The notes: generated from the letters alone by a model not told the origin. A stretch of 13,409 nucleotides of DNA from an uncultured Clostridia bacterium (GCA_947381875.1 CANCXY010000069.1:1-13409); one strand, 5' to 3'; shown: positions 1 through 7,716, counted from the stretch's first letter. Made by a program: numbers and translations.

Positions 1-606
1 GCAAAAATCAAACGCCATGACATGCCCCATGCAGGCATCCCCGCCGATTGCAGGGATGGAAAATTCCAGCATGGTGACGGCGTCGCGCCCCATAGCGGCA
101 AATTCCCAATAACACTCGTTCCACTCGTTCGGCACAAGGTCCACCGTGTGGTGCCCTTCCCGCCAGTAGGGGTCTGGCACAGGGGTCTCCCCGTCACTCG
201 CGATATTCACATCCATATACAGCAGGCGCGCGCCGCCCACACAGGGGCGCACGAAGAAGTGCAGCCGGTTATAGCCGCGCCAATCCTCCCTGTCGAACAG
301 GAAGCGGGCGCGGGACGCACCGTAGTTGACATAGTCGCCGTCCGCAGGCGCGCCCTCCGGCCAGTAATTGGTACGGGTGGGCGCGCTGACGCGCAGCAGG
401 TTTCCCATGTCTGTCTGCACGCATGCGGCTGTACCCAGGCCGATATGCAAAGGCATCTCGATGCCGGATGTACCCCAGAGCGTGCGGCTTTGCAGAACCT
501 TTTTTGTTGGGAATTCCGCCTCCAGAGAATTTTCCCTGTGCAGAGGCAGCGTCCTGTGTATATACAGGGTATCCTCCAGCTCCCGCTGGAATTGCTGTGT
601 AATCAT
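1..606 (-). CDS. Probable cytoplasmic carbohydrate-active protein (glycosidase-like), N-terminal 202 residues only
   Basis: The reading frame begins at ATG 606-604 and stays open to the left edge of the window, so the 3' end is missing. The start overlaps the stop of the ROK kinase as ATGA and is preceded by a purine-rich site (AGGGAGAGAGG), so the two are probably translationally coupled. There is no signal peptide; the protein starts MITQQFQREL. Residues about 95-202 look like a carbohydrate-binding-type beta sandwich, with features such as GYNRLHFFVRP (111-121), WREGHH (138-143), NEWNECYWE (160-168) and LEFSIP (180-185). From memory, this pattern occurs at the N-terminus of some uncharacterised Clostridia glycoside hydrolases; the catalytic part would lie beyond the window. 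As the last visible operon gene it may cleave the imported glycoside. The frame is sure; the function is an inference. Confidence 0.7.
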   Translation of the reverse strand, partial: MITQQFQRELEDTLYIHRTLPLHRENSLEAEFPTKKVLQSRTLWGTSGIEMPLHIGLGTAACVQTDMGNLLRVSAPTRTNYWPEGAPADGDYVNYGASRARFLFDREDWRGYNRLHFFVRPCVGGARLLYMDVNIASDGETPVPDPYWREGHHTVDLVPNEWNECYWEFAAMGRDAVTMLEFSIPAIGGDACMGHVMAFDFC

Positions 607-1586
607 AGAGCCTCTCTCCCTTCGTCCCGCTTATGCACCGGCGCGCACGCCGCCCCGCTCTCCCGGACCATCCCCAGACTGGCCGCGCCCAGCAGGCCCG
701 CATACCGCGGCTGGAAGCTGGAAGCCACCAGCCCCCGCGTCACGCCGCGCATCGTGCCTGGTTCAAGATGGCGCTCCACCCTGTGCAGGAAGCGCTCGTC
801 CCCCAATATCCCGCCGCCATAAATAATGGTATCCGGGTCGGTGACGCGCACAAGGTTCATCATAACGCACGCCAACGCACGCGCGCCGCACTCAATGATT
901 TCCTGGCTGGCCGCGTCGCCCTTTTCCGCCCTCTCAAAGAGCAGGCGCACATCGGCGCGCCCGCCCGCCTGCGTCATCAGATCCTCCATGCCGCGCAGAC
1001 GCGCCTGCCGGGTGAACCCGATGCCGGATACCACATTTTCCACGCATCCGGCGCGCCCGCAGCAGCAAGGCGACGTATCGGACAGGTCCACGACCATATG
1101 CCCGATCTCCCCGGCGTTCACATGGGCGCCGCGCAGGATCCGCCCGTCGACCACAAAGCCTGCCGCAAGACCTGTGCCAGCGTTCAGGTAAATAAAGTCC
1201 CTCGAATACCGCCCCTGCCCCAGCAGCAGTTCCGCCGTGGTGGAGCTGCGCACATCGTTGTCGATGGCGCAGGGCAGCCCCAATTCCTGCGAGACCATGC
1301 GCGCCAGTGGGACGGGCGGCCCCTCCGGCTCGTGCGCAATGGAGATCCACTCGCCGCGGGCATTATCCACGATCCCCACGATGCCGACGCCCGCGGCAGA
1401 GGCGTCACCCGCAAAGCCCACCGTATCCCTGTAATCCCGCACAGCGTGCAGCAGCGCGGGTACGGCGTCCGCCTGCCGTGTGAAACCTGTCCCATAGCAT
1501 TTGGTGCGCAGCACTGTGCCCGCCGCGTCCACTTCGCCGATCAGCAGCTTGGTACCGCCGAAATCTATTCCAAGATATGTTTTCAT
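603..1586 (-). CDS. ROK-family sugar kinase (glucokinase/hexokinase-like)
   Basis: A 327-residue ROK-family protein, full length for the family, which phosphorylates hexoses or N-acyl hexosamines with ATP in the cytoplasm. Visible motifs are the phosphate loop IDFGGTKLLIGE (7-18), the catalytic-Asp stretch IDNDV (108-112), the sugar-site GEIGH (159-163), and the structural zinc site CCCGRAGC (174-181) with His163. The start at 1586 (MKTYLG) is preferred over ATG 1592 because the GGGAG site at 1594-1598 is correctly spaced for 1586 but only one base from 1592. There is no N-terminal helix-turn-helix, so this is a kinase and not a NagC/XylR-type repressor. It follows the NagB-like gene by 46 bp and overlaps the next gene by 4 bp. 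It probably phosphorylates the sugar released by the operon's other enzymes; which sugar cannot be told. Confidence 0.9.
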   Translation of the reverse strand: MKTYLGIDFGGTKLLIGEVDAAGTVLRTKCYGTGFTRQADAVPALLHAVRDYRDTVGFAGDASAAGVGIVGIVDNARGEWISIAHEPEGPPVPLARMVSQELGLPCAIDNDVRSSTTAELLLGQGRYSRDFIYLNAGTGLAAGFVVDGRILRGAHVNAGEIGHMVVDLSDTSPCCCGRAGCVENVVSGIGFTRQARLRGMEDLMTQAGGRADVRLLFERAEKGDAASQEIIECGARALACVMMNLVRVTDPDTIIYGGGILGDERFLHRVERHLEPGTMRGVTRGLVASSFQPRYAGLLGAASLGMVRESGAACAPVHKRDEGREAL

Positions 1587-1593
1587 CACCATT

Positions 1594-1598
1594 CTCCC
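1594..1598 (-). promoter_or_regulatory. Ribosome binding site that decides the ROK kinase start
   Basis: GGGAG on the minus strand lies 7 nt before ATG 1586-1584, but only one base before the upstream in-frame ATG at 1592-1590. This supports the shorter start. Confidence 0.6.
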
Positions 1599-1632
1599 GT
1601 CTGTGCGATTCGCGCGTCTGTTTTCCTGTCTT

Positions 1633-2316
1633 TCACAGCAGGGCGGCGCTCTCCCTGTCCAGGACGACCTCTAAAAGTGGATGCAGACGCAGCAGGGAAG
1701 CAGGCACAGCTTCCGTGACCGGCCCCTGTAGTGCCTGCCGGATGCGTTCCGCCTGGCCGCGCCCCTTAGCCGCCAGAAGGATCCGCCTGCTGTGCATCAG
1801 GTTCTGCATGCCAAGCGTCATCTGTGCCGTCCCGCCGTCCGCCTGTTCCACAAAGGCTGTGCTGCCGAACGGTGTACCAGGGCGCAGCAGGTCCAGCGCG
1901 CCGTCATCCCCCAGCTCCACCAGCCGCAGGTCGATCCCGCCGCGCGCGGCGATCACAGATTCATGCGCCCGGCATTCCCGCACGGGGTCGTCCGGGAATG
2001 GCATGGGCATGATGAAATTTTCCTCATAGATTTTTAGTGGTTTTATAATCGCCTGCTCCAAAATCGTATACCAGCTTTCCGGGCAGCCGTGCGCGATACC
2101 GGCAGCCTCGCCTGAACCAAACACGCACACGCGGGCGGTGCTGAAGGGGTGCGCCGCGTAAATTTGCGCCGCAGCGCGGCAGATGTCCAGCGTGGTCCCA
2201 CCTGTGCCGAATTGGAGCGTCGTGCGCCCGTCCGCGTGCCGCAATATCTCCCCGATGATTTTCCATGCCGCTATATTGTCAAACGCCTGTCCATTTTTCG
2301 CGATTGTTATCCGCAT
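1633..2316 (-). CDS. NagB/6-phosphogluconolactonase-fold protein lacking usual deaminase catalytic residues
   Basis: This 227-residue protein has the glucosamine-6-phosphate isomerase/6-phosphogluconolactonase fold. The phosphate-loop region reads FGTGGTT (36-42). The C-terminal block from LGMQNL to PASLLRLHP (168-212) matches the family pattern, including the PAS-L--H ending. However, the catalytic segment that reads DGHIAFNE in E. coli NagB is DGALDLLR here (138-145), so the His and Glu positions are Ala and Arg. The DEY catalytic-Asp segment is also not recognisable (CVFGSGEAAG, 64-73). It is about 40 residues shorter than typical NagB. Its start is 4 bp after the upstream stop, with an AGGGGGAGG ribosome site inside the upstream gene. 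It may act on a different sugar phosphate or bind a sugar phosphate without deaminating it. Fold assignment is fairly sure; activity is open. Confidence 0.8.
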   Translation of the reverse strand: MRITIAKNGQAFDNIAAWKIIGEILRHADGRTTLQFGTGGTTLDICRAAAQIYAAHPFSTARVCVFGSGEAAGIAHGCPESWYTILEQAIIKPLKIYEENFIMPMPFPDDPVRECRAHESVIAARGGIDLRLVELGDDGALDLLRPGTPFGSTAFVEQADGGTAQMTLGMQNLMHSRRILLAAKGRGQAERIRQALQGPVTEAVPASLLRLHPLLEVVLDRESAALL

Positions 2317-2320
2317 TTCC

Positions 2321-3115
2321 TCACACCTCCCCCTTGCCCGCCAGCTTTTCTTTTAGCCCCTGGATGCACTGGCGCGCATTTTCCATCTCGTCTGATATGC
2401 TGCATTCGCTCTCCACGATCAGCCATTCGCAGCGCCCCCGCGCCGCCGTTACCGTCCTGCGCCAGTCATTCGCGTCCGCCCCGCCGCCCAGTGCCACATC
2501 AAATCCATGCTGCCGCGAATATGGCTTACAATGCAGGAATATGGCCCTATTCGTCCCCGCGCAGATCGCCACCGGGTCCGCCCCGCCCTCGATCGCGTTG
2601 CCTGTATCCAGCTCCATGATGACGCGCGGGTCCATCGACGTGTACAGTATATCGAACACCCGCCGACCGCCGTAACAGAGCTGAAACTCGTGTTCATGGT
2701 TATGGTAGCCAAGGCGCATATCTTCCTGTGCCAGGCGTGCCCGGACAGCCTCGATGCGTTCAAGGTACTGTTCCCAGCGCGCCTCGCACTCCTCCGTGGG
2801 GGCATGCCCCACGCCCCACCGCCCCCCAAGACAGGGGATGATGACAGTTTTAAGCCCCGCTTTGCGAAAGAAGGCAATAGAATTTTCTATTGTATCCGGC
2901 TGCAGGTGTTTCCATTCCATGTGCCAGCCTGTCAGCGCCAACTGCTGCGCGGCCAGCGTATCCCGAACCAGCTCAGCCGGGAACTGCGCTGGCTCCCCGT
3001 ACATTTCCACTCCCTGATAGCCCATCCGCTTCACCTCGGCACAGGTTCTGGCGAAATCGGCGCGCGCATGCTGGAAAATGGTATATAGACCTAATGCGAT
3101 CGGGGGGATATCCAT
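2321..3115 (-). CDS. Sugar phosphate isomerase/epimerase-like TIM-barrel protein
   Basis: A 264-residue protein of the xylose-isomerase-like/AP-endonuclease-2 TIM-barrel superfamily, whose members are cytoplasmic metal-dependent sugar isomerases, epimerases or keto-sugar lyases. The expected metal and catalytic residues appear in order: GVEMYG on beta-2 (35-40), YHNHEHEF (137-144), MELDTGNA (157-164), the LHCKPY histidine at 185 and the VESE glutamate at 235. No signal peptide is present. The start ATG at 3115-3113 has an AAAGGA site about 12 bp upstream, which is a loose fit. It sits 70 bp downstream of the thuA-like gene and 4 bp before the NagB-like gene. Relatives next to ThuA or oxidoreductase genes often act on 3-keto sugars, but the exact substrate and reaction cannot be assigned from sequence. 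Confidence 0.85.
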   Translation of the reverse strand: MDIPPIALGLYTIFQHARADFARTCAEVKRMGYQGVEMYGEPAQFPAELVRDTLAAQQLALTGWHMEWKHLQPDTIENSIAFFRKAGLKTVIIPCLGGRWGVGHAPTEECEARWEQYLERIEAVRARLAQEDMRLGYHNHEHEFQLCYGGRRVFDILYTSMDPRVIMELDTGNAIEGGADPVAICAGTNRAIFLHCKPYSRQHGFDVALGGGADANDWRRTVTAARGRCEWLIVESECSISDEMENARQCIQGLKEKLAGKGEV

Positions 3116-3185
3116 AGTTCCATCTTTTCCTTTCTGTTCTTTTGGATGGATGAAGCCAAAGGGTACAGCTCTTTTGAAGCCCCCT

Positions 3186-3839
3186 TCACCCCTGAATGGG
3201 TTTCCCTATCTGCTCCTTCAGGCACCAGCGCACAGCATTTTGCATCAGCGGGAACATCGCCTCCACCATCTGCGGTGTGTGGCCTGGCGTCAGCGACACC
3301 GCGCGGCCCTTTCCGATCTCCTGGCTCCATCCGCCTATCTCCGTGCCCGCGATGGATACCGTCGCCAGGAACGGCGTTACACGCGCGAGATCCACCGTGC
3401 AGAAATAATGTTCGTCGCGCGCGCTGAACGGCGCAACGCCCTCCATGATGGGATGGTGTAGACCGGGGATCGGCAGACAGGCCACCGTCACATTGGGCCG
3501 CGGGTGGCTTGCGAACCGCCCGCCCGCAAGGCGGCCCACAGGCGAATCCGCCTCGTTCCACGCAAGGCCCGCGTGGACGTAGATACAGCCCATCCCCTTT
3601 TCCACCGCCGCATACAGCGTTTCCTGTTCCGCTATGCTCAGCGGCTCATGGTCGTCCGGCTTCCCGCATCCCATCGTGAAGTTCACCACAAGATCGGGCT
3701 GCGGCTCGCGCAGGATCACATCCCGGATATGCTCGGTACAAAACACCTCATCCTCTTTTCCGAACAGCCTGGCAGCCATATCCATATAGGTTTCCCGGTA
3801 GTGAAAAATATCGTTCCATACAATGGCGATACGCTTCAT
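3186..3839 (-). CDS. ThuA-like protein (trehalose-utilisation type, glutamine-amidotransferase-like fold)
   Basis: A 217-residue single-domain ThuA-like protein, the usual length for the family, predicted cytoplasmic. Diagnostic segments are the N-terminal strand MKRIAIVWND, the glycine/histidine turn GCIYVHAG (84-91), HHPIMEG (118-124), DEHYF (132-136) and GKGRAVSLTPGH (176-187). The founding member, ThuA of Sinorhizobium meliloti, works with the dehydrogenase ThuB in forming 3-keto derivatives of trehalose and related disaccharides. No ThuB-type dehydrogenase is visible here, though one could lie left of the window. The start is supported by a GGGAAGGAG ribosome site. The gene follows a terminator-like hairpin after the binding-protein gene, so it may be expressed less than the transporter. 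Family call is strong; the substrate is unknown. Confidence 0.87.
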   Translation of the reverse strand: MKRIAIVWNDIFHYRETYMDMAARLFGKEDEVFCTEHIRDVILREPQPDLVVNFTMGCGKPDDHEPLSIAEQETLYAAVEKGMGCIYVHAGLAWNEADSPVGRLAGGRFASHPRPNVTVACLPIPGLHHPIMEGVAPFSARDEHYFCTVDLARVTPFLATVSIAGTEIGGWSQEIGKGRAVSLTPGHTPQMVEAMFPLMQNAVRWCLKEQIGKPIQG

Positions 3840-3866
3840 TCACAGCAGCTCCTTCCCAAAAAGTGG

Positions 3867-3905
3867 GGAAAGCCCGCGGGGCCATCCGGCTCCCACGGGC
3901 TTTCC
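3867..3905 (-). terminator. Intra-operon terminator-like hairpin after the binding-protein gene
   Basis: GGAAAGCCCG (3867-3876) pairs exactly with CGGGCTTTCC (3896-3905), and a further GGG/CCC pairing follows across one mismatch. Read on the minus strand the hairpin is followed within a few bases by five T residues. It sits between the substrate-binding-protein stop (3930) and the thuA-like start (3839), inside an otherwise co-directional operon, so it may be a leaky terminator or an RNA-stabilising 3' end. Confidence 0.7.
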
Positions 3906-3929
3906 GGCTGGCGGCAGTCAGCGCCTTTG

Positions 3930-5594
3930 TCAGCCCGCGGCAAATTCATTCAGTTGGCGGGTTGCCTCCTCAATGACACGGTCGATGCCAACCGACTGGA
4001 GCGCGTCTCGGAACTCCTTGACAGCCGCCTCCGGGTCGCCGGCCTTGCCGAACATGATCGACGGCAGGTAGCGGGCGACGATCTCATTCATTGCGGTATA
4101 CTCGGCGGTAACAGGCGTGGGGTCGAAGGAGAACCCCGCGTAAGGGCTGATGATCAGCATCGGCTTGATCATGTCGATGTACTTTTTCTTATAGGGCCAC
4201 GCGTCGGCGCGCTCAATATCGTACTCATCGTTGCGCAGCGCGTTGTTGCAGAAGTAAATGCCGTCCTTTGCGGCGCTATAGCCCTCCGGGTCCACGCGCA
4301 GGCCCTCGCTGTTCAGCTCATACTGAATGCCCTCAATGCCATAATAGTACAGATTGTACAGCTCGCGGTCATAGCGCATGCGGTCGTAGACCATCAGGGC
4401 GCGCTCAGGACAGTCACAGGTGGCAGCAAGCGCGTCGGCCCAGCGGGTAGCGGCGGCGGCGTAGCTGAAGCCGCGGTTCTCCTCGTAGACATATGCCTGC
4501 GGGTCGCTGCCGGGGACCTTTTTCTCATACTCGACCGCATCATTAAATAGCTGTTCCAACTGGTGTTCCCAACTGGCGGATTTCCCGACCTGGAACATAT
4601 TCGCATCGGTCTGGTTGCCCGTGCGGCTCATAACGTCCGAGGGCCAATAGCCCGCGTCGCCCCACTCCTTCATGGTCTTGGCGAAGTCGAGGAACCAGTC
4701 CTGCTCCACCGCGTTCAAAAGCTGATAGGGGTTGTCGTTGCTCTCACCGAGGATGATATTAAACGAGCCGCTGCCGATGCAGTTGATGCAGTCTGTTTTA
4801 TCAAACATATACATGTTCAGAAGCTGGTTGCTGTCCAGGTCGCCCGCCGTGTTCCAGGGCACGACATCGGAATGGTTGTCCACGACCCACTGCCAGTATT
4901 TCCCCATGTCATCAAAGGAGTGGATGCCATCGGTAAACCCGGCCTCCTTTGCCCAGTCATTGCGGTAGAACATCGCGGACAGGCCATAGAACGCGTGGTT
5001 GTTCATCGGGAGCTGGAAGATATGCCCTTCGGCGTCGCGCGCCTGGTCCCACTCCTCAGGCTTCACATCGTTCCAGAAGTTCGGCGCGTACACGGGCAGC
5101 AGGTCGTCCAGGGGCAGGTAAGCGCCGCGCGACGCGTTCATTTTCGCGTCCAGCCAGTCCGCGCAATACACGATGTCCAGCGCTTCGCCGGACGCCAGCC
5201 GCAGGTTATAGTTGGAGAGGTACTCCGTCCATCCGATAAAGGAAAGGCGCAGTTCGCAGTTCAATTCCCTGCGCAGGATCTCGTTGATCTTCTCCAGCAC
5301 GGCATCGGTCTGGCCGTTGTCGGGGACATCGCCTACCATCAGCCAGTCCACGGTCACAAATTCCGAGGTATCGATCCCGTCAACATAGGAAAAATCGGGG
5401 AATTCCCCGCTGACAGAGACGGGGTCGGTGTCCGGCCGCGACGAGGTGTCCGACGCGCTGGACGCGGTGGATGTGCTGGACGAGGATGATCCGCCCGTAG
5501 AAGCGGATGACGAGGACGACGCCCCGCCGGAGCATCCCGCGAACACCACGCAAAGCATGGCGAGCGCCAGCAGCAGTGCAAGTTTCTGTTTCAT
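3930..5594 (-). CDS. Sugar ABC transporter substrate-binding lipoprotein (LplA/YtcQ-like)
   Basis: A 554-residue extracytoplasmic solute-binding lipoprotein. A type II signal peptide ends at lipobox FAGC with Cys21 as the lipidated residue. A Ser/Thr-rich spacer (about 22-60) follows, then a large two-lobe binding domain with family-like stretches such as LASGEALDIVY (133-143), FQLPMNNH (193-200) and FYRNDWAKEAGF (209-220). The C-terminal part (from about residue 395), with the YNLYYYGIEG region (414-423), resembles the DUF3502-type end seen in LplA relatives. It captures a carbohydrate for the two permeases encoded upstream. AGGAGG at 5604-5609 lies 9 bases before the start. It is separated from the second permease by 204 bp holding a large hairpin and a possible extra promoter, which fits the need for more binding protein than permease. 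The ligand is not predictable. Confidence 0.93.
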   Translation of the reverse strand: MKQKLALLLALAMLCVVFAGCSGGASSSSSASTGGSSSSSTSTASSASDTSSRPDTDPVSVSGEFPDFSYVDGIDTSEFVTVDWLMVGDVPDNGQTDAVLEKINEILRRELNCELRLSFIGWTEYLSNYNLRLASGEALDIVYCADWLDAKMNASRGAYLPLDDLLPVYAPNFWNDVKPEEWDQARDAEGHIFQLPMNNHAFYGLSAMFYRNDWAKEAGFTDGIHSFDDMGKYWQWVVDNHSDVVPWNTAGDLDSNQLLNMYMFDKTDCINCIGSGSFNIILGESNDNPYQLLNAVEQDWFLDFAKTMKEWGDAGYWPSDVMSRTGNQTDANMFQVGKSASWEHQLEQLFNDAVEYEKKVPGSDPQAYVYEENRGFSYAAAATRWADALAATCDCPERALMVYDRMRYDRELYNLYYYGIEGIQYELNSEGLRVDPEGYSAAKDGIYFCNNALRNDEYDIERADAWPYKKKYIDMIKPMLIISPYAGFSFDPTPVTAEYTAMNEIVARYLPSIMFGKAGDPEAAVKEFRDALQSVGIDRVIEEATRQLNEFAAG

Positions 5595-5616
5595 CTTTGT
5601 TTTCCTCCTGTAAATG

Positions 5617-5645
5617 ATTATACTCTGAAATCGGTGTACCGTTCC
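5617..5645 (-). promoter_or_regulatory. Possible secondary promoter for the binding-protein gene
   Basis: The minus strand has a perfect TATAAT -10 (5617-5622), but 17 bp upstream the -35 position (5640-5645) reads GGAACG, not TTGACA. That hexamer is part of the candidate operator at 5627-5646. The promoter is therefore weak or needs help, but it is well placed upstream of the ribosome site at 5604-5609. Confidence 0.35.
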
Positions 5646-5646
5646 C
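5627..5646. promoter_or_regulatory. Candidate operator copy C (LacI-type inverted repeat)
   Basis: CGGT and ACCG arms flank a two-base centre, with GAAAT on one outer side and TTCCC on the other. The GTACCGTTCC core is shared with the two copies in the divergent control region. It lies across the -35 and spacer of the possible binding-protein promoter. Assignment to the LacI-family regulator encoded at 8041-9114 is an inference. Confidence 0.4.
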
Positions 5647-5702
5647 TATGCCGGCCCATCCGTTTTCAAAATGACAGTATGCGGACCCGCGCCGTGGCCG
5701 AG

Positions 5703-5792
5703 GGGAGTGTCCAATGCGGGGTGTTTTCGTGTGTTTCCCCGCCCTACGGGCTGGGAAACACACGGCAATAAATCCGCGATGTAGACACTCCT
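5703..5792. repeat. Nested intergenic hairpin between permease and binding-protein genes
   Basis: The inner stem pairs 5728-5744 with 5748-5764: 17 positions, one mismatch and a 3-base loop. An intermediate pairing joins GCGG (5716-5719) with CCGC (5774-5777). An outer stem joins GGAGTGTC (5704-5711) with GACACTCC (5784-5791), extendable by a G-U and a G-C pair. It is not followed by a T-run on the minus strand, so it is not a standard terminator. It begins 7 bases after the permease stop. An mRNA processing or stabilising element, or an intergenic repeat unit, is plausible. Confidence 0.75.
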
Positions 5793-5798
5793 CCGGGC

Positions 5799-6716
5799 TT
5801 ACCCCTTCACCGCGCCAATGGCAATCCCTTTGATAAAATATTTCTGGACAAACGGGTAAAACAGGATGACCGGGCCTGTAGCCACCACCGCGACGGCGAG
5901 TTTTGTCGTCTCCATCGGGATGTTGGACGCGTCGATCCCGGCGCTTTCCCCGGCTCTGCGGATAAAGTCCGCCTTGTTGACTACATTGTACAAAAAAAGC
6001 TGCAACGGGCGGTAGGCGACATTGTTATCGAGGAACAGCATGGAGTTATACCATTCGTTCCAGTAGCTGAGCGCAAGGAACAGGCCGACTGTTGCCAGGG
6101 CGGGTTTTGCCATCGGCAGGATGATCTGAAAGAAGATGCGCAGATTGCCCGCGCCGTCCACCATCGCGGATTCACTGATCTCGTGCGGGATCTCCTTCAT
6201 GAAATTCTTCATCAGGATCACGTTCCATGATGTGACCATCATGGGCAGGATAATCGCCAGATAGCTGTTTTTCAGGCCCATCCATTTGACGATCGCGATA
6301 TAATACGCCACAATGCCGCCTGAGAAAAGCGTGGTGAAGTAGATATAGAATGAGACGATATTCCTGTAGGCGAAGTCCGGGCGCTGCAGCGCGTAGCCCG
6401 TCATGGCTGTAATGATCAGCCCACCGGCCGTCCCGGCCGCTGTGAGCAGAATCGTCACGATATAGCTGCCGATGATGGTGTCAGGGTTCTGGAACAGCAG
6501 CTTATAGGCGTCGAGTGTGGCCTCGTGCGGGAACAGCCCGTAGCCGTTTTTCATGATATAGGATTCCGAAGTGAACGAACCGGAGATAAGCAGGATGAAC
6601 GGCGTCACGCTCATCACCGCGAAAAAGGTGATTGCAAGATAGCTTATGGTCTTCAGCACGCGGCCCGACAGGTCGGTGCGGATCTTCCGGTCAGGGGATG
6701 CTTTCGTTTTTTCCAT
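5799..6716 (-). CDS. Sugar ABC transporter permease (YtcP/LplC-like, CUT1 family)
   Basis: A 305-residue inner-membrane permease with about six hydrophobic helices, the first near residues 23-46 and the last near 272-290. The conserved cytoplasmic coupling loop is ESAMVDGAG (182-190) followed by FFQIILPMAKPA (195-206), the EAA motif contacted by the ATPase, with Ser in place of the first Ala. The end IAIGAVKG fits the YtcP/MalG branch (usual end close to GxxxGAVKG). The start is backed by an AAGGAGGG site that overlaps the stop of the LplB-like gene 15 bp away, so the two permeases are translated together. It forms a heterodimer with that protein. No ATPase is encoded in the window; Firmicutes commonly use a shared MsmX-type ATPase encoded elsewhere. 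Confidence 0.93.
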   Translation of the reverse strand: MEKTKASPDRKIRTDLSGRVLKTISYLAITFFAVMSVTPFILLISGSFTSESYIMKNGYGLFPHEATLDAYKLLFQNPDTIIGSYIVTILLTAAGTAGGLIITAMTGYALQRPDFAYRNIVSFYIYFTTLFSGGIVAYYIAIVKWMGLKNSYLAIILPMMVTSWNVILMKNFMKEIPHEISESAMVDGAGNLRIFFQIILPMAKPALATVGLFLALSYWNEWYNSMLFLDNNVAYRPLQLFLYNVVNKADFIRRAGESAGIDASNIPMETTKLAVAVVATGPVILFYPFVQKYFIKGIAIGAVKG

Positions 6717-6731
6717 TGGGACGCTCCCTCC

Positions 6732-7688
6732 TTAAAATAGCGCGTAGTCCGGCTCGATGCGTTTAACAATGTGGTTGGCAAGCAGGACGGTTGCAAAGCC
6801 GAATACGGATTGGAACAGGGATACCGCTGCCGCACTGGAAAAATTGAAATTGTTCATCATCGCGCGGTACACATAGGTCTCGATGATGTCCGTCGTTTCA
6901 AACAGGATCTTGTTCGAGCCGCCGATCACGTTGTAAAATAGCTGGAAATTGCCGCGCAGGATAGAGCCGATGGAGAAAAGAATCAGCATTACCATCGTCG
7001 GGCGCAGGCAAGGCAGCATAATATAGCGGATGCGCTGCCAGGATGAAACGCCGTCGATCTCCGCAGCCTCGATCATGCCGGTGTCGATACCCATGATGGC
7101 CGCAAAATAGATGATAGTGCCATAGCCGATGTTTTTCCAGAGGTTCAAAAAGATAAAGATGGGCGGCCATACCCCAGGCATTGAGTAAACCGCAATGCGC
7201 TCCATCCCCAGTGCCTCGCGCACATTGTTCAGGATGCCGTAATCCGCGTTGAGGATGTTGTAGGCGAACAGGCCAACGATCACAAACGAGATAAAATATG
7301 GCAGCAGCACCATTGCCTGCGATACCTTACGGAAACGCCTGGAGCGCACCTCGTTAAGCATCAGCGCCAGGGCGATCTGGCAGAAGTTGTTGACGAGGAT
7401 GAACGCAAGGTTATACAATACCGTATTGCGCACCAGCATCGGCAGGTCGCCGGAAAGGGTCAGGAACTTGAAATTTGTCCATCCAACAAACCGGCTGCCC
7501 AACATGCCTTTGGCATAGTTATAGTTTACAAATGCCATATACAGGCCCGGCAGCGGCAGGTAGGAAAACAGGAAAAACAGGAGCATCGCGGGCATGCACA
7601 TCGCCAGCAGCGGCAGATTCTTTTTGAACCGGCCCTTCCGACGTCCCGCAGACCCCAGCGTCGATCTCGTTTTAGCCATAGCGGTCAT
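6732..7688 (-). CDS. Sugar ABC transporter permease (LplB-like, CUT1 family)
   Basis: A 318-residue inner-membrane permease and the first gene of the operon. A basic cytoplasmic N-terminus (GRRKGRFKKNL) is followed by a first helix containing LPLLAMCMPAMLLFFLFSYLPLPGLY-type sequence with the LplB-like PLPGLYMAF segment. The coupling motif is EAAEIDG (197-203) followed by the RYIMLPCLRPT region (about 211-221). ATG 7688 is chosen: an AAGAAG purine stretch precedes it, and ATG 7679 (MAKT) is an alternative nine bases on. The frame is open up to an ATG at 7775, but that lies upstream of the promoter -35 box and cannot be in the main transcript. It partners with the YtcP-like permease and the lipoprotein. 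Confidence 0.92.
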   Translation of the reverse strand: MTAMAKTRSTLGSAGRRKGRFKKNLPLLAMCMPAMLLFFLFSYLPLPGLYMAFVNYNYAKGMLGSRFVGWTNFKFLTLSGDLPMLVRNTVLYNLAFILVNNFCQIALALMLNEVRSRRFRKVSQAMVLLPYFISFVIVGLFAYNILNADYGILNNVREALGMERIAVYSMPGVWPPIFIFLNLWKNIGYGTIIYFAAIMGIDTGMIEAAEIDGVSSWQRIRYIMLPCLRPTMVMLILFSIGSILRGNFQLFYNVIGGSNKILFETTDIIETYVYRAMMNNFNFSSAAAVSLFQSVFGFATVLLANHIVKRIEPDYALF

Positions 7689-7716
7689 CTTCTTTCTGTC
7701 GTAAGTAAAACGCGAA

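Noticed and set aside
4563..5489. A 308-codon plus-strand open frame opposite the binding-protein gene
   Set aside because: It is antisense to a clear lipoprotein gene in GC-rich DNA, where long shadow frames are expected; the translation is low-complexity Val/Arg-rich with no motif.
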